A stretch of DNA of 5,893 nt, taken from contig CAZSMC010000137.1 in the NCBI GenBank assembly GCA_964607755.1, forward strand, positions 1 to 5,893, read 5' to 3'. The translations under genes were made by a program, and so were the position numbers. This DNA is from CAZSMC01 sp964607755. GTDB lineage: Bacteria > Zhuqueibacterota > Zhuqueibacteria > Residuimicrobiales > Krinioviventaceae. Within the stretch, counting starts at the first letter, position 1. Each line of letters opens with the position of its first letter. The notes below the pieces were generated by a model. The model saw nothing but the letters and a program-made list of their open reading frames with translations. It was not told where the DNA came from and searched no databases. Shown here in pieces: positions 1 to 5,177 of the stretch.

Positions 1-23
1 GTTATTATTGAGATTCTTTAATA

Positions 24-37
24 GGCACTTTAGTGCC
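24..37. repeat. Perfect 6-bp inverted repeat (GGCACT-TT-AGTGCC)
   Basis: The arms GGCACT and AGTGCC are exact reverse complements separated by TT. The loop is too short for a comfortable RNA hairpin at full pairing, and no T-run follows on either strand, so an intrinsic terminator is unlikely. A dimeric-protein binding site is the more natural reading. The sequence superficially resembles a sigma-54 -24/-12 element, but its GG-to-GC spacing is 9 rather than 10 bases. Confidence 0.4.
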
Positions 38-85
38 CAAATATTAAAACTTCCAACAAAGACTGAGCTTTTACACAAGCCCATC

Positions 86-106
86 CGCAAGATTCTTTTT
101 CTTGCG
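86..106. repeat. 7-bp stem-loop (CGCAAGA / TCTTGCG)
   Basis: Two perfectly complementary 7-base arms flank a 7-base pyrimidine loop (TTCTTTT). It lies about 40 bases upstream of the candidate -35 box. The T-run is inside the loop rather than after the stem, so it does not look like a Rho-independent terminator. It could be the processed end of an upstream transcript or an operator. I cannot tell which. Confidence 0.4.
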
Positions 107-148
107 TAGATGTTATGGAAAATAAACAAATTTCTGCAATGAAAAACG

Positions 149-177
149 TTGAAGTTCGCCTGTAAAAATTTTATATT
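149..177 (+). promoter_or_regulatory. Candidate housekeeping (sigma-70-type) promoter for the activator gene
   Basis: The -35-like TTGAAG (149-154, 4 of 6 to consensus) is followed after exactly 17 bases by the -10-like TATATT (172-177, 5 of 6). Transcription would start near 184, leaving a leader of about 40 bases that contains the GGAGG ribosome binding site at 213-217. That geometry supports translation from the TTG at 226. The call rests on pattern alone in AT-rich DNA, where chance matches are common. Confidence 0.4.
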
Positions 178-212
178 GTTATTTACTCGATTATTCACTT
201 TCCATTCGCTGT

Positions 213-217
213 GGAGG
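213..217 (+). promoter_or_regulatory. Ribosome binding site deciding a TTG start
   Basis: GGAGG is followed by an 8-base spacer and then TTG at 226. The alternative in-frame GTG at 211 would place this site inside the coding sequence, and it has no purine-rich motif upstream (the preceding bases are pyrimidine-rich). The TTG at 226 is therefore the better start. Confidence 0.65.
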
Positions 218-225
218 TTTGTTAC

Positions 226-1323
226 TTGATATCAAAGAACGTTTATCATCTCGAGCTGTCAGAAGATGAGCAAAAAGTATGTGATCAGCTTGCGCCGGTC
301 ACCGGACGCTTAACAGGATTTGAACTTTATTATCCAAAAATTAGCCGGTCACCGGAGATGCGACATGCATATACACTGATTCAAAAAATAGCCGCAAGTC
401 AGGCTTCGGTATTGATTCAAGGCGAAACAGGAACAGGAAAAGAGCTCATTGCAGCGGCTATACAAACAAAAAGTTCCCGAGCAGACGGTCCGTTTGTGAC
501 GGTCAATTGTGCTGCGCTTCATGAAAATTTGTTAGAAAGCGAACTTTTTGGTCATGAAAAGGGCGCTTTTACCGGCGCTATTTCGCGCCGGACCGGCAAA
601 TTTGAGCAGGCTAATGGCGGAACCTTGTTTCTCGATGAAATCGGAGATATGCACCCTTCAACACAGGCAAAGATTTTACGAGTGCTGCAGGAGCAAAAAT
701 TCAGCCGAATCGGAGGCAATTCAACAATCAGCGTGGATGTTCGCATCATTGCCGCGACAAACAAGGACCTGATAGAAGAAATGGAAAAAAACAATTTTCG
801 CGACGATCTTTTTTACCGGCTCAATGTGGTGACCATTCAACTCCCGCCACTCCGGGAACGCCAGGAGGATATTCCTCTGTTAGCGGAGTACTTTCGTCGC
901 AAAATATCTATGGAAATCAAGAAAAAAGTTGGCCCGTTCACAGAAGCAGCCATGAAATTGCTTTTCCGGCACAAGTGGCCCGGAAATATTCGTGAACTGC
1001 GCAATCTTTTGGAACGCGCAATTTTAATGGTTGGAGAAGATCAACCCATCACTTCGAGCTCTCTGGGAATGTCCGGCAGGGCATATTTTGCCGCTGGCGG
1101 ACAAGACCGCCGGAAAAGTGAGCGTCACGGCACCAGCTTTAAAACGCTCAACCTGGAAGAGCTCGAACGGGAAGCAATTGTCGCTGCCCTGAAACGAACA
1201 AAGTGGATTCAACGGGACGCCGCGCAACTTTTAGGCATTTCACCGCGTTCTCTGAATTACAAAATTGCCCAGCACAACATTAAACACAAAGCCTGGCGAA
1301 AGCATACTGATTTATCGAGGTGA
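226..1323 (+). CDS. Sigma-54-dependent transcriptional activator (AAA+ / Fis-type HTH), lacking a sensory domain
   Basis: This is a bacterial enhancer-binding protein that would use ATP hydrolysis to remodel RNA polymerase-sigma-54 closed complexes. From the TTG start it has 365 residues. A short N-terminal stretch of about 40 residues matches no receiver, GAF or PAS domain. The AAA+ core follows: Walker A GETGTGKE (66-73), the sigma-54 contact loop GAFTGA (113-118), Walker B GGTLFLDE (131-138), sensor I TNKD (about 178-181), the arginine-finger segment FRDDLFYRLNV (191-201), PLRER (208-212) and sensor II WPGNIREL (251-258). A Fis-family helix-turn-helix lies at about 312-355 (DAAQLLGISPRSLNYKI). 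Every key motif is intact, so it should be active on sigma-54. The length and domain order resemble PspF, which also lacks an N-terminal regulatory domain and is controlled by a partner protein. An in-frame GTG at 211 would add five residues but lacks a ribosome binding site. The position beside export genes suggests it controls polysaccharide synthesis. That target is inference. Confidence 0.93.
   Translation: MISKNVYHLELSEDEQKVCDQLAPVTGRLTGFELYYPKISRSPEMRHAYTLIQKIAASQASVLIQGETGTGKELIAAAIQTKSSRADGPFVTVNCAALHENLLESELFGHEKGAFTGAISRRTGKFEQANGGTLFLDEIGDMHPSTQAKILRVLQEQKFSRIGGNSTISVDVRIIAATNKDLIEEMEKNNFRDDLFYRLNVVTIQLPPLRERQEDIPLLAEYFRRKISMEIKKKVGPFTEAAMKLLFRHKWPGNIRELRNLLERAILMVGEDQPITSSSLGMSGRAYFAAGGQDRRKSERHGTSFKTLNLEELEREAIVAALKRTKWIQRDAAQLLGISPRSLNYKIAQHNIKHKAWRKHTDLSR
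295..355. repeat. Pair of 11-bp palindromes CCGGTCACCGG inside the activator gene
   Basis: CCGGTCACCGG occurs at 295-305 and again at 345-355, each a CCGGT/ACCGG palindrome around one central base. Both copies are followed by A, making a 12-base direct repeat at a 50-bp period. They are read in different codon frames (PVTG in the first, RSPE in the second), so the repetition is not imposed by a repeated peptide. They could be operators within the 5' coding region. Chance is not excluded. Confidence 0.45.
1317..1323 (+). promoter_or_regulatory. Ribosome binding site overlapping the activator stop codon
   Basis: GAGGTGA matches the 16S anti-Shine-Dalgarno over seven bases, and its last three bases are the TGA stop of the activator. 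It favours the GTG at 1326 as the start of the next gene, five bases after GAGG. The GTG at 1320 would sit inside the site itself. The arrangement implies translational coupling. Confidence 0.55.
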
Positions 1324-1325
1324 AT

Positions 1326-1904
1326 GTGAGACGTATTATAAAATTTATTGGCATTTTCTTTATAGCAACACCGTTATTGGCAAATTCGATCAAGATATTA
1401 TGGGACCCAAGTCCGGCTGACGATCTTTTAGGTTATCGCGTTTACTGGGGAACGCGACACAGTTCATATACGTATGCAGTTGATGCCGGCAATGTGATTG
1501 AATATATCTTGCATCTCAATGCAGGTGAATATTTCATTGCGGTGACGGCGATTGACTATTGGGGTAACGAGAGCCAGTATTCAAGAGAAGTAAAAGTACG
1601 AGTCGGAGAATTCACACCGAGTTCAGATTTAATTCAAGTGGACAGGCTTTATCCCAATCCATTCATTGATGAATTGTTCATAGATTTCAACATTCCAAAG
1701 GAACAACATATCAATATTTCTATATATAATTCACTCGGTCAATTCGTGAAAACTATAACAGACAAGACACTCGAAAAGGCGAATCACTCTTATTCCTGGG
1801 ACGGTACAAATCAGCAAAACAAAACTGTTGCTGATGGCACTTATTTTTGCAGGTTCACGACAAAAGACCAGACAATTACAAAACCTGTTCTTTTCACTCG
1901 TTAG
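1326..1904 (+). CDS. Small secreted protein: signal peptide, fibronectin type III domain and FlgD-Ig/T9SS-like C-terminal sorting domain
   Basis: The product is about 192 residues with three visible parts. A basic then hydrophobic signal peptide (residues 1 to about 19) ends in PLLA before Asn-Ser. A fibronectin type III fold spans about 22-93, with the typical W.PSPADDLLGY, VYWG, GEYFIAVTAID and GNES.YS landmarks. The C-terminal domain (about 104-192) has YPNPF at 109-113, IYNSLGQFVK, SWDG near 157-160 and GTYFCRF near 171-177. This pattern is shared by FlgD-type Ig domains and the cargo sorting domains of type IX secretion in FCB bacteria. No catalytic domain is present. The protein is probably exported to the cell surface or matrix; binding polysaccharide is a guess from context. 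The gene is coupled to the activator at the stop codon. By hand count its G+C is about 39%, lower than sampled 60-base blocks of its neighbours (47-60%). GTG at 1320, which overlaps the stop by four bases, would add two residues and is the alternative start. Confidence 0.82.
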   Translation: MRRIIKFIGIFFIATPLLANSIKILWDPSPADDLLGYRVYWGTRHSSYTYAVDAGNVIEYILHLNAGEYFIAVTAIDYWGNESQYSREVKVRVGEFTPSSDLIQVDRLYPNPFIDELFIDFNIPKEQHINISIYNSLGQFVKTITDKTLEKANHSYSWDGTNQQNKTVADGTYFCRFTTKDQTITKPVLFTR

Positions 1905-1918
1905 AAGCATTGAATGTA

Positions 1919-1945
1919 AACGGAACAAACCGCAGAGGTCCCGTT
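1919..1945. repeat. Imperfect 8-bp stem-loop after the FN3 gene
   Basis: AACGGAAC pairs with GTCCCGTT over seven of eight positions (one A-C mismatch) around an 11-base loop. It starts 15 bases after the TAG stop. It may stabilise the 3' end of the upstream message or form part of the leader of the next gene. No poly-T tail follows. Confidence 0.35.
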
Positions 1946-1961
1946 GAACAAGAATTAATTA

Positions 1962-1990
1962 TTGATTAGCACGTTTTTGTTTTCTAAATT
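1962..1990 (+). promoter_or_regulatory. Weak candidate promoter for the export operon
   Basis: TTGATT (1962-1967) and TAAATT (1985-1990) each match the housekeeping consensus at four of six positions with a 17-base spacer. Transcription would start near 1997, giving a leader of about 15 bases. The match is poor for such AT-rich DNA, and read-through from upstream is an equal alternative. Confidence 0.2.
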
Positions 1991-1999
1991 CACAAAAAC
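1973..1999. repeat. Perfect 8-bp AT-rich stem-loop just upstream of the exporter start
   Basis: GTTTTTGT and ACAAAAAC are exact reverse complements around an 11-base loop, ending 12 bases before the ATG at 2012. The gene has no Shine-Dalgarno sequence, so this element occupies the region where one would lie. It could affect ribosome access or act as a protein site. The arms are low-complexity, so chance is a real possibility. Confidence 0.4.
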
Positions 2000-2011
2000 A
2001 AAAGCTTTTTT

Positions 2012-3940
2012 ATGCGAACATTCATTCTAATAACAATTATTTTTATTCTTTCCGGTCTTTTGTTCAGTCAGGAGACGACTGTAACAGCAAACCAGAGCGG
2101 ACAATCAAGCATACAAGAGGCAGTCACTCAGCCCCAGCAAACCGGAGAAACGGCCCCATCTCAAGCACAGGAAGGTTTGTCGCGTTTTGGTATTAATTTG
2201 TTTCGGGGGCAGCAGGTTGTGTCCGAAGGTCCGATCGGCGGAAGTTTGCCCGAAAATTATCGCCTCGGGCCTGGCGATCAGTTGGGCATTTATCTCGGCG
2301 GCAAAGCTAATGAACATTTTCAACTCATGGTGACCACAGACGGCAAACTCTATATCCCTACCGTTGGGGTTATTTTTGTCAATGGATTGACGATGAAAAA
2401 ATTCCGCCAAAAACTGGACCAAAAGCTAACCGCTTATTACAGCAATTATACACTCAATATCATGTTAATCTCGCCAAAACGAATTGCTGTAAGCGTCATT
2501 GGCGAAGTGAACGCACCGGGGAATTATACTGGCAGTGCACTGAATACTGTACTCGATTTCATCAACATGGCACAAGGCCCGTCATTAAAAGGGTCTCTGC
2601 GACATATTCAGATTTTTCGCAATAATGAGATTGTCTCTCGAATCGATTTGTATGATTTTCTGCTCCGGCCCAGAGGTCATCAATATTTTTTGCTACAAAA
2701 TGGTGATAAAATATTTATTCCGGTCTTAAGTTCTTCGGTTACAATTGAAGGTGAAGTCAATCGCGAAGCGATTTATGAATTGCATCCCCAAAACGAGGAA
2801 CGTCTCTATGAGCTTATTGAGCTAGCTGGCGGATTTACCGGTCTGGCTTTTCGTTCGAAAATAAAAATAAGTAACATTGAACAAAATGGTGAACCGCACG
2901 TCCGTTACGCCGACTTGTCCTGCTGGCCGGAATGCGACAGCGTAAATAATCCAGTCTTGAGTAATAACGATCACATCCGCGTTTTTTCGATCAAGAATAC
3001 TGTTCCAGACCAAAAAGTAGCCATCTATGGCGAAGTTGAAAATCCCGGCATTTTCGATTGGGAAAAAAATATGCACATCAGCGATCTGGTTTTGCAAGCC
3101 GGCGGGTTGACACGTAAAGCCTATGTGTTGACCGCAGAAATTGCAAAAATCGATCCTGGTCAGCCTGTACGAAAACAGACTTTTCGTCTCGAGACATCAT
3201 CTATGGATATCGTTCTTGAACCGGATGATCAGGTTTTTATCCGGCGTATCCCGGACTGGCAGGTTGGTCCTCTGGTTAATATTCAGGGCGAAGTTCAATT
3301 CCCGGGTTATTATCCCATAACACCGGATTCGACCCGTCTCAGCGATATTATCCGCGACGCTGGTGGATTTACGAACGAGGCGCTTGTCAGTGAATCCCAG
3401 CTTGTCCGCAAGCAAACCGTGATGCCGGAAGATAAAGAATACGAACGGCTGTCAAATATGACTCGCGCGGATATGAGCGAAACAGAATATGAATATCTGG
3501 TCATGAAAGAAAATACCCGCAACGTAAACCAGATCGTTGTGGATTTTACAAAAATCGCTCATAACAACAATCCGGAGGAAGATGTTCTGCTCAAAGACGG
3601 CGATGAAATCATTATCCCGAAAAAGCCGCATGTTATCTTTGTCACCGGCCGTGTCTCAAAGCCGGGAGGTGTGATGTACAATGAGGGCAGAAACCTTGAT
3701 TACTATATTCAAAAGGCTGGCGGCTTTACCTGGGATGCAGACCGGCGCCGGACTAAAATTATCAAAACAAACGGAGAAATTTTAGATGACGAAGATTGTC
3801 AGTTACTTGAAGCCGGAGACCGCATCTGGGTGCCGCGAGAAAAAGATGTTGATTACTGGCAAATTTTCCACGATGTTGTTATGATGATGGGACAACTGGC
3901 AACTGTTTATCTGGTATTGAGAAATGCAGCAAGAAGATAA
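2012..3940 (+). CDS. Wza-class polysaccharide export protein with Poly_export and five SLBB domains
   Basis: This 642-residue protein would form the periplasmic/outer-membrane channel for exopolysaccharide or capsule. The signal peptide (1 to about 20) ends LLFSQ-E and has no lipobox cysteine, unlike E. coli Wza. A Gln/Ser/Thr-rich linker follows (about 21-55). The polysaccharide export domain lies at about 81-153, with YRLGPGDQLGI and the DGKLYIP.VG.I segment. Five SLBB modules follow at about 158-238, 242-326, 335-413, 421-536 and 540-609, recognisable by repeated GEV..PG and AGGFT/AGGLT motifs. Module four has a charged insert (about 470-507). Module two carries a CWPEC pair (304-308). A hydrophobic segment (about 615-636) ends the protein, in the place where Wza has its membrane-crossing helix. 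Wza itself is shorter (about 380 residues). No ribosome binding site precedes the ATG, but starting here gives a clean signal peptide. The gene overlaps the Wzz-like gene by 17 bases, which marks an operon. Confidence 0.93.
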   Translation: MRTFILITIIFILSGLLFSQETTVTANQSGQSSIQEAVTQPQQTGETAPSQAQEGLSRFGINLFRGQQVVSEGPIGGSLPENYRLGPGDQLGIYLGGKANEHFQLMVTTDGKLYIPTVGVIFVNGLTMKKFRQKLDQKLTAYYSNYTLNIMLISPKRIAVSVIGEVNAPGNYTGSALNTVLDFINMAQGPSLKGSLRHIQIFRNNEIVSRIDLYDFLLRPRGHQYFLLQNGDKIFIPVLSSSVTIEGEVNREAIYELHPQNEERLYELIELAGGFTGLAFRSKIKISNIEQNGEPHVRYADLSCWPECDSVNNPVLSNNDHIRVFSIKNTVPDQKVAIYGEVENPGIFDWEKNMHISDLVLQAGGLTRKAYVLTAEIAKIDPGQPVRKQTFRLETSSMDIVLEPDDQVFIRRIPDWQVGPLVNIQGEVQFPGYYPITPDSTRLSDIIRDAGGFTNEALVSESQLVRKQTVMPEDKEYERLSNMTRADMSETEYEYLVMKENTRNVNQIVVDFTKIAHNNNPEEDVLLKDGDEIIIPKKPHVIFVTGRVSKPGGVMYNEGRNLDYYIQKAGGFTWDADRRRTKIIKTNGEILDDEDCQLLEAGDRIWVPREKDVDYWQIFHDVVMMMGQLATVYLVLRNAARR

Positions 3941-5177
3941 AAATATCAAAGAAATACATTTGATGGATTATGTCTACACCATCGTTTCCCGTCGATGGAT
4001 GATTGTTCGAAACGTTGTTGTTACTGTGGTTCTGGCACTTTTAATTTCATTTATTCTTGCCCAAAAATGGACTGCTGAAACCACACTCATGCCGCAGCAG
4101 GAACAGGATAAAATGTCCATGCGATCGGTATTCAGTGATGTTTCCATGCCCGGGCTTTCACTCGACGGTCCCACCTCTTCTTCTGATGTTTTGCTGGAAA
4201 TCCTGAAAAGCAGGACCGTTGCCGAACAGGTGCTAAACCGGTCGTTTGCCAGTCGCAACGACACCCTGCCGCTTTATAAAATATTGGATTATCCTTCTGT
4301 CGACGTCGGGACGATCAAGATAAAAAAGCGCTGTACTTTTATGGTTTCCAAACAGGGGATTATCTCGATCTCGGTAGAACTCGGTGATCCACAACTGGCC
4401 GCTGACGTGGCAAATGCATTTGTTGAAGAGCTGGATTATGTCAATCAACAAAAAAGCGTTTCCCAGGCGAAAAGCTCGCGTCTTTACATTGAACAACAAC
4501 TCGAAAAAACACGTAAAAATTTAATAATAGCAACCAAAAAACTGGCTGAATTTCAGCAAAAAAACAAAGCCGTCTCTCTGGAAAACCAGATGGCCTCATC
4601 CATCAAACAAGCCGGTGAACTGAAGGGGCAAATCATCGCCAAAGAAGTGGAAATCGGCGTGATGCAAGAGTCCATGAAACCGGAAAATCCACTGCTTGTA
4701 CGCTCGCAAAAGCAATTGCAAGAAATAAAAAGACGCTATCAGGAACTGCAGTATGGCGATTCCGATGTAAAAACAGATAGCAGCGAATTTTATGTACCGT
4801 TTCAGGATGTCCCGGAAGTGTCTTTAAAACTGGCAGAATTAACCCGCGATGTCAGAGTCCAGGAAACGGTTTGGGAATTGTTGAACCGGCAGTATTATCA
4901 GGCCAAAATCGAAGAAGCACGCAATACCCCAACTGTGCAGGTTTTGGACCCTGCCCTCCCCCCTGTTTATCGAAGCGCCCCCAACCGGAAGATGATCGTC
5001 ATCGTGCTCGGACTCTTGAGTCTGGTGTTCAGCATTACGCTTGTGTTTTTGGAATCATATTGGAGTAACCTCGATGAAAACTCGCAGGAAAAAAAGCGTG
5101 TCGAAAAAATAAAACAGGAATTTGTTCACGATAAACAACGCATTCGGAATAAATGGAACAGGAAAAAGGGGCACTGA
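3924..5177 (+). CDS. Wzz/GNVR-family chain-length determinant (polysaccharide co-polymerase), without a kinase domain
   Basis: This 417-residue inner-membrane protein would control polysaccharide chain length and couple polymerisation to the outer-membrane exporter. A short cytoplasmic N-terminus with the Wzz-typical EIHLMDYVYTIVSRRW leads into TM1 (about 27-46). A periplasmic region follows with strongly helical, coiled-coil-like sequence at about 175-275. A GNVR-like segment (about 297-345) precedes the proline motif ALPPVYRSAPNRK (344-356) and TM2 (about 357-377). The charged C-terminal tail of about 40 residues has no Walker A or tyrosine cluster, so it is not a fused bacterial tyrosine kinase. 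The ATG lies inside the end of the exporter gene with only a weak GAGA-type ribosome site, consistent with translational coupling. An in-frame ATG at 3963 is possible but would cut conserved N-terminal residues. The function call is firm at family level; the polymer is unknown. Confidence 0.92.
   Translation: MQQEDKNIKEIHLMDYVYTIVSRRWMIVRNVVVTVVLALLISFILAQKWTAETTLMPQQEQDKMSMRSVFSDVSMPGLSLDGPTSSSDVLLEILKSRTVAEQVLNRSFASRNDTLPLYKILDYPSVDVGTIKIKKRCTFMVSKQGIISISVELGDPQLAADVANAFVEELDYVNQQKSVSQAKSSRLYIEQQLEKTRKNLIIATKKLAEFQQKNKAVSLENQMASSIKQAGELKGQIIAKEVEIGVMQESMKPENPLLVRSQKQLQEIKRRYQELQYGDSDVKTDSSEFYVPFQDVPEVSLKLAELTRDVRVQETVWELLNRQYYQAKIEEARNTPTVQVLDPALPPVYRSAPNRKMIVIVLGLLSLVFSITLVFLESYWSNLDENSQEKKRVEKIKQEFVHDKQRIRNKWNRKKGH
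5166..5171 (+). promoter_or_regulatory. Ribosome binding site for the acyltransferase gene
   Basis: AAGGGG lies five bases before the ATG at 5177, within the last codons of the Wzz-like gene. The stop and start overlap as TGATG. This supports the 5177 start and coupled translation. Confidence 0.5.

Larger units (their letters stand above)
1..225. other. Leader region without a supportable gene
   Basis: No coding region can be supported here. The frame of the downstream activator carries stops (for example TAA at 19-21), so this is not the lost 5' end of that gene. The stretch is AT-rich and holds two short inverted repeats (24-37 and 86-106), a plausible housekeeping promoter (149-177) and the ribosome binding site of the next gene (213-217). 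Any upstream gene lies outside the window. Confidence 0.7.
1905..2011. other. Intergenic gap with two stem-loops and no gene
   Basis: This 107-base gap separates the activator/FN3 pair from the export genes. It has two inverted repeats of the same geometry (8-base arms, 11-base loops, at 1919-1945 and 1973-1999), a weak promoter match (1962-1990) and the perfect palindrome AAAAGCTTTT (2000-2009) abutting the start codon. No stem is followed by a T-run, so a Rho-independent terminator is not evident. No sigma-54 GG-N10-GC element was found. Confidence 0.55.

Noticed and set aside
24..37. Possible sigma-54 -24/-12 promoter in the GGCAC...TGCC palindrome.
   Set aside because: The GG-to-GC spacing is 9 bases instead of the 10 that sigma-54 requires, and the symmetry is better explained as an inverted repeat.
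115..165. A 16-codon open frame (ATG at 115, TAA at 163-165) in the leader.
   Set aside because: It has no ribosome binding site, overlaps the candidate -35 box, and has no recognisable composition or motif.
572..591. A GC-rich 7-bp perfect stem-loop in the activator gene, over and just after the codons for GAFTGA.
   Set aside because: It falls on a strongly conserved protein motif, and Gly/Ala/Arg codons in this composition readily produce such pairing. There is no sign of a separate function.
1969..1980. Possible sigma-54 element GCACG-TTTTTG before the exporter gene.
   Set aside because: The -24 box lacks the GG pair, the -12 side lacks GC, and the spacing is one base short.
2105..2422. 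A 105-codon open frame on the minus strand under the exporter gene.
   Set aside because: It is antisense to the Poly_export domain, has no ribosome site that I can see, and its product has no coherent motif.
3963..5177. Later ATG at 3963 as the start of the Wzz-like gene.
   Set aside because: It would remove part of the conserved N-terminal segment before TM1, and its ribosome site is no better. The overlapping start at 3924 is typical of coupled operon genes.
5000..5177. A fused tyrosine autokinase at the end of the Wzz-like protein.
   Set aside because: The tail after TM2 is only about 40 charged residues with no Walker motif and no tyrosine cluster.
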